Shown here one piece after another: positions 11,231 through 22,100 of a stretch of DNA of 64,000 nucleotides. Positions within the stretch are counted from its first letter, which is position 1. Each line of letters opens with the position of its first letter. The notes under the pieces are model-generated. The model did not search any database. It saw only the letters and a list, made by a program, of their open reading frames with translations, and had not been told where the DNA came from. A program made the translations under genes and the position numbers. Origin of the DNA: Rhabditophanes sp. KR3021. Its lineage: Eukaryota > Nematoda > Chromadorea > Rhabditida > Alloionematidae. The DNA lies in contig CAUJLY010000001.1 of assembly GCA_963281155.1 (NCBI GenBank), positions 2,356,001 through 2,420,000 of the forward strand. Reading direction: 5' to 3'.

Positions 11231-12224
11231 CAGTCTTGAACATATTCGCTTAATTTAATAAATAAATGTGAGTAATTATTGTGTTCTCCTGAGTTTTTAT
11301 ACTTGAATTAGGATTACTTTATCTAATCAGTTGTAGGATCATAAAATTAAAAAGTCCTAAGTATTTAGAGCATTGGTACCGTTTCAAAAAGAATGACATA
11401 TAAGAAATTGGTTATTGTTTATTGCAAAGTGACAATTATAAAGACAATGTGATGAATGATAAAGTATTCTAAATTCATAAGACTCGAAATCCGAATATTG
11501 TCACCAAATCATGATGTTTTCAGTCCACTTATTTGAATAGTTTAATGTTTTAAAATGAAAATAAACATGTATTACACCTATAATATATTTTCGAAAATCA
11601 TGTTAATTTTTCCATTTTTTGTTATCATATCAATTTTACACAATTGTTCAGCTTTAAAAATTACGTCTGTAAGCATTTAAAAGTAAACAAACAACTAGCT
11701 GATTTTATATTTTCATTTAATACTAATCCTTGTTAATTATTGCGAGTGCTGATTTTAAAATGACATTTGCATTCAATATTGGCAGATCATCAAAATTAAA
11801 CGTTTTTTGATACACATATATTTATTTGGTTATTTAAAAGAAGCAAACAAATAAAAATAATTATTAGTATTTCAAATGAGGTTATCCAACTTTACTAATT
11901 TAGTAGATATTGTAAATATGTGCAGGATGGCATCAATAAATTGTATTATAAATGTTAATAATTAGTGAGTAAACTAACATTAATCTCATGATTCATTTAA
12001 TGGAGATTGAAATGAATGAGAAACAGCAAACAATTTATTGCATTTCTTAATATTATTTAATGATTCATAACAACGTTCTTTTTTGTAATTTTACTTAAAT
12101 AACAAATTTAGAATATTCATTGAATCTTTAAAGATAACGAACTTAATAGAAAACTAATATGTCTTTAGACTTAGTTATGAATTAAAATATAACTATTGTG
12201 TAACACTACAATCAAAGGACGTTG
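11231..12224. other. Intergenic, nothing recognised
   Basis: AT-rich spacer. The N-terminal half of the P450 whose 3' part follows would be expected here, but I cannot see it. Confidence 0.5.
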
Positions 12225-13078
12225 TTTGCATTTATCAGAGAACAAATAAAAGAACACATTTATTGTTATGATAAAAATGATGAACCAACTGATTTTGTTA
12301 GTGCATTTTTGAAAGAAATAGAAAAAGAAGATCAAAATGTTGTCAATTCGGACTTTAATTTGTAGCAACTAACACTTCTTGTTAATGATCTTTTCATTGC
12401 GGTATTCTAACCCTCCTTATGCATTATTTATGCTCATTTTAGGGCATGAAGACATCAATTACAGTTATAATTATTGGCATTATTTACATCCTTCATAACA
12501 ACAAAGTTCAACACAAACTACATGAGGAACTTGATCGAGTTATCTCTTCTAATCGTCTCATTACTACAGCTGATAAAAGTAGCTTAATCTATACTCAAGC
12601 AGTTGTTAATGTGAGTGTTGCATTGGTTACATTACGTATAAATTTAAGGAGCTTTTGAGGGTGTCCAATATTTTACCCGCAAATGTATTGCATACCTGCA
12701 CAGAAGATACGAAAGATATGGAAGTAACGGTCATAAAATTAGAAAAGGCCGGATTGTTGTTGCTAAAATCAGTTGTTTGTTGTATAATGAAAAAGTATTT
12801 CCAAATGCCAGACAATTTATACCAGAGAGATGGATCGATGAGAAAGGCAAGTTAAGGGAATGTCTAGGTAATGCGTATCATACAAATATTAGAAATAAAT
12901 TTTTATAAGTGAATCCCTCGCTCGTATGAAACTTTTTATTATTGCCAGTAATTCGTACAATAGTTTTAAAGTTATTCCATCTGATCTAAGTGGAAAACTC
13001 CCAAGTATGAAGAAAAATCCGGGAAATACAATTTCAGTAGACCACTATACAATTAAAGTTGTTAATCGGCATATATAA
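12225..13078 (+). pseudogene. Cytochrome P450 pseudogene (C-terminal half, haem segment lost)
   Basis: Collinear CYP2-clan-like sequence. FIREQIKEHIYCYDKNDEPT leads to LTLLVNDLFIA, interrupted by an in-frame TAG. An intron (about 12401-12442) precedes GMKTSIT (I-helix, A/GGxE/DT position) and the segment [35 protein letters not shown] second intron precedes [20 protein letters not shown]; a missing base then shifts frame into [20 protein letters not shown] (PERW motif). The Cys-ligand region (FxxGxRxCxG) that should follow is absent. The sequence resumes at ESLARMKLF and ends VIPSDLSGKLPSMKKNPGN...VVNRHI-stop. The N-terminal half is missing. Without the haem ligand it cannot be a working P450. 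Confidence 0.88.
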
Positions 13079-13513
13079 TTGCAGTTAAATGTGTTTTCCC
13101 CATATTCATAATTAAATGAACTTATTTTGCAGAATTCTAATTTAAAAAAATTAAAGTCTAAAATATTAGTTTCAATAGACTCTTAAACATATGCATGTAT
13201 AAAAAATACATTTTTGTAAATATTTGTCACCATAACGCTTTTTACTCATTAAATTTATTCGCCAAAGAGCGAATTATAAATTGAATACACTTCTTGTTAT
13301 TAAAAATAATGTTTACATAAATTCACTTTTGAAGTTTATTACTTATTATCCCTGAATGGATATAAAATTTACATGCCGCTGAATAAATAACTAATAATAC
13401 AAAAAATAGGCACAATCTACTCAATATAATCACTATATCAATTTGTAATTATTACTTACTTTTTTAGTAAAAGTTATTTTCGAGAAACGAAATTAATTTG
13501 AAATACATGCTTT
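13079..13513. other. Intergenic, nothing recognised
   Basis: Short AT-rich spacer between the P450 relic and the srx-like gene; it probably holds the promoter of the latter, but no element is recognisable. Confidence 0.45.
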
Positions 13514-14446
13514 TTGAAAATGGAAGAAATGGCAATTTTACAAAATATATTTTTTATTTCGTCTATTTGTTTGGATCTAATATTACATTTCATATGTATT
13601 TACTCCATTCTTAAATTAAAAAGTTTTCGAAATTGTTTCGGATACATTTGCCTAAGTGCGTCTATAACAGAATGCTGTTTAATATTCCTAAGTTCATTTT
13701 ATATATTATACAATTTTGAAACTAGATCAAGTGGTAAATTTGATGCCACTGTTCCTGAAAGATTGATGGGTGCTTTAAAAAGTTATTTATGGAAAGTTTT
13801 GGATCTCCAATACTTATTCCAATCTATTAATCGATGCATTGCTATAAATTTTCCTACTTATTATTACAAGAAGTTTGATACCAAAGTATCAGTCATATAT
13901 ACTTCATCAGTTTGGATTTTGGGCATTTTCCTTATTTTACCATATATGGATGATAGATGTCAATATTTTTACAACTCATTCTACAAAACATGGGAAATGT
14001 CAGATAGTCCTTGTCGATATCTAATAAGGGAGATTCTTACTGATTATTTTCTCATAATGTGTTTTGTTGCTGAGTTAACCATAGATATTTTTGTCATTAA
14101 GACAATTCTGAAAAGATCAAGGAAAGCGCAGAAAACAAAAAACGTTGTAAAAATAAATCAGACCACTCCCGTTAGAACATACACCATTTTTACAAAAGAA
14201 AATATATTTGCTTTCCAATGTTTCTATTCGACTATTTCAGCCTTCATAAATTCCATTATTTATGGCATTATCTTTAGTATCAGAGATCCAACATTCGACA
14301 CTAAATTTATTACGAATGCTATTTCGATATTATATTTGTCACTTAGTTCAATTATTCTGATTTCATGCAATGCAGATGTAAGAAATTTGTTATCTGAAAA
14401 AATCTGCAAAATTATTATTGAGGGCAAAACAATGTTATATTCCTAA
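13514..14446 (+). CDS. srx-like 7TM chemoreceptor
   Basis: Intronless frame of 310 aa; the second Met (codon 3, at 13520) could equally be the start. Seven hydrophobic segments are visible. Features typical of the nematode Srx family are FRNCFGYICLSASI at the start of TM2, the TM3 end SINRCIAINFPTYYYKKF (an NRY/DRY-like box), and the terminal SCNADVRNLL after TM7. A related receptor of the same length lies at 62012-62944 on the other strand. Srx proteins are putative chemosensory GPCRs; the ligand is unknown. No lesion is seen. Absence of introns is unusual among nematode chemoreceptors, but both srx-like genes here share it. Confidence 0.7.
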   Translation: MKMEEMAILQNIFFISSICLDLILHFICIYSILKLKSFRNCFGYICLSASITECCLIFLSSFYILYNFETRSSGKFDATVPERLMGALKSYLWKVLDLQYLFQSINRCIAINFPTYYYKKFDTKVSVIYTSSVWILGIFLILPYMDDRCQYFYNSFYKTWEMSDSPCRYLIREILTDYFLIMCFVAELTIDIFVIKTILKRSRKAQKTKNVVKINQTTPVRTYTIFTKENIFAFQCFYSTISAFINSIIYGIIFSIRDPTFDTKFITNAISILYLSLSSIILISCNADVRNLLSEKICKIIIEGKTMLYS

Positions 14447-15418
14447 TTTTGTTCTACTCCATTTAATTTTTATATGTTTAATTTATCACTGTCATATTTT
14501 ATCATAACTTTGCAGATGTCTTAAACAATATGGTTTATACATTATTAGTCACGGACTGTATAAGTTGTTAAAAATTATCAATAGTACTTACGCTGATCAA
14601 CTATTTTAAAATATATAAATTAAATAAAAAAGTTTCGTGAGATTAATGAAAAATGAGTCTCATTATGATATCAGTAGGCCTGCAATTTGGGTTGATTGAT
14701 AAACCTCTCTTGTTATAATACCTTATAAACAAAGCTGTGGATTTTGTTATTTTCAAATACGTTCTTATGTCATCGAATAACTCTTTAATTGTTTTAGTTT
14801 GAATAAAAGGATGGTTTATTGTTCGAATCAATTAAAGGCATTGTATCTGTCTTCCTTCAAATTTGTGACAAACCTATTCTAAGAAACATTTTTCAACTGA
14901 TTCTTAAATATGAATAGCATCGAGACTTTATGTCAAATCTCAAGAAGTATTTAATAAAATTCAAATCTTTATTTCGTATATTTATTAATGATTAAGTTCA
15001 ATAACATTTTTTAAATACTGATTATAATGCAATATAAATAAATAAATATGAGAAGCAATGTTCTTAACATTATTTACTTTGTTTCTTCAATCAACCAACA
15101 CCAAATTATGCGTTTCAGAATAAGATTTACTAAAATAAATTGGAATTTTTAACGTGTTTAATTCGCTTATGTAACTACTTGTTAATTTTTAATTGAAAGT
15201 GATTAAATATGTTTCTTAGAAAATTCAAAATCTGAGCTAATTGATACGTACCAATAGTTAATCTTTTTTGTAATTTTGATGTACCTAGTTATAGAATGCT
15301 ATTTATTCTTTTTAATGAATCTATCTTACATATGCGCTCCAATTGAATTCTTCGACTTACAGTGATCTTTGTATCAAAAGCACTTGAAATTTTTGCATTT
15401 CTGAACTCTAAATGATAT
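14447..15418. other. Intergenic, nothing recognised
   Basis: AT-rich spacer. A 62-codon minus-strand frame (14643-14831) has no family signal. Confidence 0.5.
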
Positions 15419-15420
15419 GC

Positions 15421-15457
<37 letters not shown>
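15419..15457 (+). pseudogene. 5' half of tRNA-Asn (GTT)
   Basis: GCCTCCGTGGCGCAATCGGT followed by TAGCGCGTTCGGCTGTTAA matches the 5' half of a eukaryotic tRNA-Asn from the acceptor stem through the D arm and anticodon stem to the GTT anticodon. The sequence stops resembling tRNA immediately after the anticodon loop. No 3' half occurs in the next several hundred bases, so this is not simply an intron-containing tRNA. Box A is intact; box B is lost. Confidence 0.85.
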
Positions 15458-15487
15458 AGATGGCAACGTCAAATATGAAATAACCAT

Positions 15488-16059
15488 TCAGTAAACGTGA
15501 AAAATAGTAATTGATAGATATTTGTTGTTTAGTTTTGGTGGTATCAGATACATTATTAGAGCACTTGCGATATTACAGACCACTCCGAGTGTACCGAAAA
15601 TTGATAAAAATAAAGAATATAATGCAATATTCATTCCAAGCAATTTGAGTAATAAAAATAAATATGTAGACAAATTATGTTTAACTGTAAATTTAATATC
15701 GGTAGTTTTGTTTTTGAAAAACATCCATAACAAAGCTGAAATTTAAATATCTAATTGATTCTTTTATATGAAAACAAAATCTAAAATTTACTTACAACAT
15801 TTTTCTGTTCATAAAGTTGTGTATATAAACCAGCAGACATTTCAACAATAGCAATTGGTTCGACAAAATAAAAACACCAAAAGCCAACGTTGTAAAGAAA
15901 GGTAACGTAAAAAGTGCCGGTAACAATAATGCAAGTCTCGCAGTTGTCATGTTTCACAAAAAGTTTTGATAACTGCCTTAATCTGTTCAAAAATTTAATA
16001 TAATGAAAATAAATATTCCACATAATGCTTGTTGAAAAGAAATAAATAATGTCAGACAA
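15488..16059 (-). CDS. Membrane-protein fragment, weak PEX11-like features
   Basis: Two frames on the minus strand (16059 to about 15790, then about 15735-15488) encode hydrophobic segments. The first has LNRLRQLSKLF, then FLYNVGFWCFYFVEPIAIVE; the second has SIFGTLGVVCNIASALIMYL. The order (Arg-rich LS.LF segment, then a Trp/Tyr-rich amphipathic stretch, then a Gly-rich C-terminal membrane span) recalls the C-terminal half of peroxisomal PEX11, but this is tentative. The junction near 15734-15790 has GTAAGT and TTTCAG sites, though the simplest splice does not keep frame. It starts only 70 nt after the P-glycoprotein stop on the same strand. It is either a downstream operon gene or a truncated copy. 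Confidence 0.35.
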
Positions 16060-16129
16060 AAAGGATTGAACCGAGTTTGCTTAATGTTTACTATTTTATT
16101 TTGTATATTTATTAAATTATGGAGTGTAA

Positions 16130-19100
16130 TTAATTAGCTTTTAGATTCTGTCTTTCTGTTAATTCGAAATATAGACCCTTTTCGTTAGACATAAGTTCTG
16201 TATGATTTCCCTTTTCAATTACTACCCCATCCTTGATTACGGCTATTGTGTCATAATTTGCAATGCTGCTTAATCTATGAGCAATGGAAATAACGGTAAA
16301 GTCCTTGCTAATTTTGTCCACGGCATCTTGGACCAGCTTTTCTGATTCATTATCAAGTGCTGCAAATGCTTCATCCAAGATAATAACTTTGGCATTCCTA
16401 ATAATAGCTTGACCTATGGCGAATCTTGATCTCTGTCCACCAGACAATTGCGAACCTAAACAACAAGTTTCTAGTTAATCTATGTCCTCTTTAAACAAAC
16501 CTTTAGCTCCCACATTTGTATTTAATCCGTCTGGAAGTGATTGTACAAAATCGTAAATATTACACATTTTTAATACTTCGTTTATACGATCATCACTTAT
16601 ATTTTGATCCTCAATCGAATATAATAAATTTTCTCGAATTGAACAATCGAAAAGGACTGGCTGTTGGCCAACTAAAGCTATTTGAGATCTAACATGATGA
16701 AGATTAAGTTCTCTTAAATCATGACCGTCAATCAAAACTGAACCAGCTTCTGGATCATAAAATCTTTCCAGTAAAGCTAAAATAAAATTAGAAGGATAAA
16801 ATTACCTAAAGACTTACCGATTGTAGTGGATTTACCGCACCCGCTTGGCCCAACCAAAGCAAGTGATTTCATTGGTTCTACTGTGATATCTAAGTTTTTC
16901 AACACCTTTACATCCTTCCGTTGTGGATAACTGAAGTGTAGATTCTAAAATAAACAATACTCATAAAGAAATAAAGTCAACTTACTTTAAATTCAATTTT
17001 GCCTTTAATTTCAATTTTCTTACCGCCCTTGGAAAAAATATCAATTGTATTTTTTTCCTTTAGCATGCTGAAGATAATACCACTAGCTAATTTGGCTTTA
17101 TTTAATTCCGGCAGATACGCTGCAGCAAACCCGACTCCAGAGGCACTAAATGCAAAAGCATAAATAGCTTTCATTGTATCAAGGGGAGCTACATCATTAT
17201 TCAAAATCAAATATAGAGCCAGTCTAAAGGCTGCCGCATTAATGAAGAATGTTAGTGAACAACTGACTGAATATATTGCTGCATGTAAAAGAGCTTTTCT
17301 TCTTGATGTCATATGTGGATATTTTAAATGGTTTCCAAACAAGGTAAACATTTTGTCTTCTAATGTCAAAGCTTGAACTGCTTTAATATTTTCAATCGCT
17401 TCAAGAGCTACTTTTCCAGCAACTTCATTTCCTTGGTTGTCTTCATTGTTTCTCGAACTGATGTATTTGAATTGTAATGCTATAAAAATATGAAATTATG
17501 AAATAATATTTCTATTACCTTGAGCAAGCCCTTCAATCGGGAATATGCATAAACATCTGAAAATTAACACCTGATTACGTATTATTGTTATAATCGCTTA
17601 CAATGTAGCCATTTGCCATGAATAATAGAAACTGATTCCAACTCCAGCAACTAATCCGACAATTCCAGAAAAGACCTTAATAATTAAAATAATTAATTTG
17701 TTGTTACGATATTACCTGTCCTAATTGATAATTCAATGAATTTTTTACGTTTGGACAGTCTGTTGCCAAACGAGTAACCAATCTTCCAGTACTATGTCTT
17801 GGATCGTCGAAATAGGCTACTTCTTTACCTATAATATTTCTGAACAAAGTTCCGCGTAATCTGGAAGTTAATTTCTCCGAGCTAGTTCCAAAGAAGAATG
17901 AAGAAATGAATAAAGTTACTCCCTATAACACAAACAGTAACGAATATTAATTATAAATAAATATTACCGCAAAAATTCCGACAACCACGAAGACCATCGA
18001 ATAGTAGTGACCGTCACTTCTCATCTTTTCTTTGTCAATTTCGGAGAACACCTTTAGAATAGTAGAAAAGACAATAGAAAAAACTGGGAAAACAAGACCT
18101 AAATTAGGAAAGAACAAATTACTTAATATTTTGAATTAAATCTACCATTGAGCGTTGATGCGATAATCGCAATAAATAACATAGGCCATTCTTTTTCTTG
18201 CAAAAAGTAACATTTCAAGAAGATTACTTTTGCTAACATTTAACTCCTTGAGTTCAGCCTTTAAACGCTTTATATCATCCTTTTCATCATCAATTCCATT
18301 CTTTTCTTTGGTGATTTTTCGGAATTTGGTTGGACTTCCGATTTCGTCAACTTCTTTCTTAGATAAAATACTCGATCTCCTGCTTTGTATAGAACTAAGG
18401 CTGGTTAAACGTACTCTTTTGCTCTTTTCTGTTTCTTGTCCTTCAACGCCTAAATCGGCAAATACTTGAGTATTTACTAATTCGTGGTAAAAACCTTTCT
18501 TTTCCAGCAGTTCATTGTGAGTTCCTGATTCAACGATTTCCCCATGTTTCATAACTAATATTTTGTTAGCATTTTTGATAGTACTCAATCTGTGAGCTAC
18601 AACAATTGTAGTTCTGCCAACAGAAGCTTTATCTAATGCTTTTTGTACGATATGTTCACTACAATCATTCATTTAGTTATTTTATAAACCCAAGCTTACC
18701 TATTTGAATCAAGCTGGGCCGTTGCTTCATCTAACAATAAAATTTGAGGTTTATGTAAAATAGCCGCAGCAAGTCCGACTCTCGCTCTTTGTCCTCCTGA
18801 AAGTTGACTTCCTCTGGGCCCAAGAATAGTGTTCAATTGCTAAGGAAATTCAGATAATTGATATTACGAAATCATATTTAATAATATAACATTTTTTAAC
18901 CTAATTATGTTTCAAAAAGACAATGATTGGTAAAGTTTTTGGTTTAACATTCAAATTTGCTTCACTTATAGAGGTGTTTTATATCTCAATTAAGTTGACA
19001 TTTGATTACGAAAAGGCAGTTAGCCAATGGTAGACGTCAAGAACGTTCTAGCAATATTGATGCAAGTACCCGTTAATAAGAAGTGAAACAATAAGAGAAC

Positions 19101-22100
19101 ATGTCAGTGCAGAAGGTAACTTATCAACTATCAGCCACTATAATCAAATTTGCCGTGGTAGATAATCTCAGTGAACCGTTTAAAATAGTCTCAACTAACG
19201 AAAACAATGATTTGCCTTTGATGAGCCAATGAAGGTGGACGAAATTGAATTGACTCTGCAGATAGAGTATATGGTGGTAGTAGAAGATATTAAAGATGAC
19301 TTAGAGTAAAATAGAGTTGAGCTTTTTAAAAGTTATGAAGATAAGTATGCAATAGATTATCATGAATTTTTTGTTAATGAAATTGAAAAATATGGAGTCG
19401 GACAACTCTTTACAGTGATACTTTTTTTGAAAATAGTATAAAATGGTTTATTGCCAAAAAGATCTCTGGAAGATCATCAATTTACGGGCCTACAGCAGTT
19501 TGCAAGCATTATGGATTGATTAAAAGGTATTTTAATGATAAACAGTTCGGAAATATGATTGATGGGAAGTTGGAAGAATGGATCAGTTTAATAAAAGATC
19601 TGGTCAAGTCTATTATAGGCGAAGAAAACTACAAGGATACAAAATCCAGAGATTCTTGTTCAAGTAGGCAGAAGCACACGAACACCTGTTAGAGCAAACG
19701 TTGATGATGACTATGAAAAGGTAAAAGATTTAGATTCTCTTACTGTTTTGTCAAATCTGTTGTTTAATAAAGACAATATTTTATCTAAGTCTAGTCTAGA
19801 CGTTGCTTTTGCTATTGAGCATGCAATCAACTATTTCTTTTCAACTTGTCCAACTGCTCAACTAACCAGGCCATGCCCTGTGTTACCCTATCCTGAGACA
19901 CTAAGCAAGTTAGAAGAGTACTTAGATGAATATTTACTTAAGAATCATGCAGTCTATATAATGGAGCCACTTCTTGATCCAAACACTGAACCAATGATTG
20001 TGAAAGGATTCGATAACAAAGGCAATAGTTGTAAATCAACTTTTTCTCAAGCCTGTAATCTTACATGTCATATAATGAAAAGAGTTTGGCAAAATTAAGA
20101 GCTGAAGTCGGTGAGACTATAAATGACGAAATACAATTAGAAATTGTAAGAGGATTTCAGATATCATCATTGGCAAAATCTATCTCTCACTAAAGGATAC
20201 TTCTCAATAACATTCTGCCTAATTTAAATTATTTTGTCTCCCTTTTAATAAACGTTTTCGATATTGGTCAGCTGTTATTTGTATAAATTTTTTTGACTGT
20301 TCTTTACTTACCTAAAATAAAATTAATATTAGTTAAAAATAGTAAACGAGTACCTGAGGAAATTCAGATACAAATTCCCATGCATTTGCTTGTTTCAACG
20401 CATTTACTACATCTTCTTTCGAAACACTATCATCGAAGCAAGAAACGTTATCATATACACTAGCGTTGAAAACAGTGGCTTCTTGAGAAACAACTCCAAT
20501 TACTGACCGCAGGTATTTGATGTTAAAATGTTCTATTAAATGCCCGTCAACTCTAATTGAACCTGAATTTTGTTGATAATATCTCAACAACAACTGAATA
20601 ATTGTTGATTTCCCTGAAAATATTTGATTCACACTCATCTAATTCCAATTACCTGAACCACTACTTCCCACTAATGCGACCGTTTCACCAGGTAGCGCCT
20701 CAAAAGAAATTCCTTTTAATACCTGAACATCTGGTCTGGTTGGATAATTAAAATCAACATTTTCTATTGCAATCTTCCCTTTGATTGATGTTGGTTTTAT
20801 GCCTTCTGGAGATGATGCGTCGATTTCCGGAACACGATCTATTATCTCGTAAATAGTGGCTGCAGCTCCGAGTGCAGTTCCTATAATACCGAATTGGGGC
20901 CCGGCTTGACCCAAAGCCTAAATTAGTTATCATTTCTCCTTCTTGTATTATAATAAATACTTACCATACCTGAAATTAGACAACAAATAATAACTCATTA
21001 TTTATCAAATAACTTACTGCCCATCATAACACTAAAAAAGCATGTGAAAACCGCATTTGACTTTGCGATTTCCCAGTAAACATAATCAACTCCAATATAA
21101 AACCCTAAATGAAATGTCAAAATACATAAATTAAAATTTACATACCTAAGGTAAAGCTTCCAAAAATAACAATAAACGTTACAGCTAATCCGGCCCCAAT
21201 AAAAACTGTTTTTCTAATCCCATCTTTCATGGCTTCCTTTAGTGAAAAATTATATCTAGCACACTCTCTTTCTTGGCCATTAAAAGCATTTACAGTTTTT
21301 ATATTTCCTATCACTTCATCAGCAATAGCTCCTGATTTTGCATACTTTTCTATTTCACTGGAATAAGTAATAAATTATCCATAATCTTTACAGATACTTT
21401 ACCTAGTACTAGCATCACTCATAAGTTTAGCCATGAAAATACCTACTATCGCCATAAATGGACTTAAGCTAAGCATAATTAGTGTCAGTTTCCATGAATA
21501 AAAAAACGCCACAATAAAACCACAGAAAAATTGACTCGTAAATTGAACCAATAACCCAACCTTATCACCTAAACCAAATATTTAGTTTTCAAACGAAAAA
21601 ATTACCCGTAGCTTCCTTAATTCTTTCCAAATTATCAAATAATTTTGTAGCTAAAGCTCCAGTTGAATGAGTATCATACCAGCCAATATTTTGTTTCATC
21701 ATGCTTTTGAAGAATTGTTTTTTCAAATTGTGGTTCATGTTTTCACAAGATATTTGGAAACAAATTACTTGGATAAAAGAGACTAATAAAATTCCGCAAC
21801 CTAAGTAGCAATACATGTAGACTTTGTCAATAATATCTGAATGAAAATCGTCCCAAGTGTAAAGAAACCCTGAGTCAGTGAGATTTTGCAATTTGATGGG
21901 ATCATTGCCGACATGTTGTAATGTAATAGCATTGATGAAAGCTTGTGAAATATCTCCAATGATAATTGAAAATAGGGGTTCGCCAGTTCCTGTTCCGAAT
22001 GCTACTATCATTCCGAGAATAACCAAAATTATGTCTCCCTTTGAAGCATACCTCCATAGTTTAAAAAAGGAAACAGTTGGTGGTTTTTCCTCTTCTGCCT

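Larger units (their letters stand above)
18840..20353 (-). other. P-glycoprotein intron 8 with inserted foreign sequence
   Basis: Most other introns of this gene are about 38-55 nt (intron 1 is 412 nt); this one is 1514 nt. The 17-nt plus-strand sequence CTGAGGAAATTCAGATA at 20354-20370 (last bases of exon 8) recurs as CTAAGGAAATTCAGATA at 18840-18856 (last bases of the intron). On the coding strand both copies end in AG at the splice junctions, TCAG|gt and ttag|CAATTG. Joining exons 8 and 9 gives ...EFPQ|QLNTILG, in phase 0 and aligned with the family. The arrangement is that of an insertion with target-site duplication now spliced out as an intron. Confidence 0.75.

Noticed and set aside
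15419..15500. Complete tRNA-Asn with an intron
   Set aside because: No 3' half (T arm and acceptor strand) occurs in the following several hundred bases.
18142..18672. Reading the P-gp middle as a separate 176-aa protein from an ATG at 18672
   Set aside because: The ATG lies in an intron; splice sites at 18700 and 18658 place this segment in the transporter.
19070..20190. Integrated viral sequence as the source of the intron cargo
   Set aside because: No viral hallmark protein motif is recognisable in the pieces; there is no basis for the claim.
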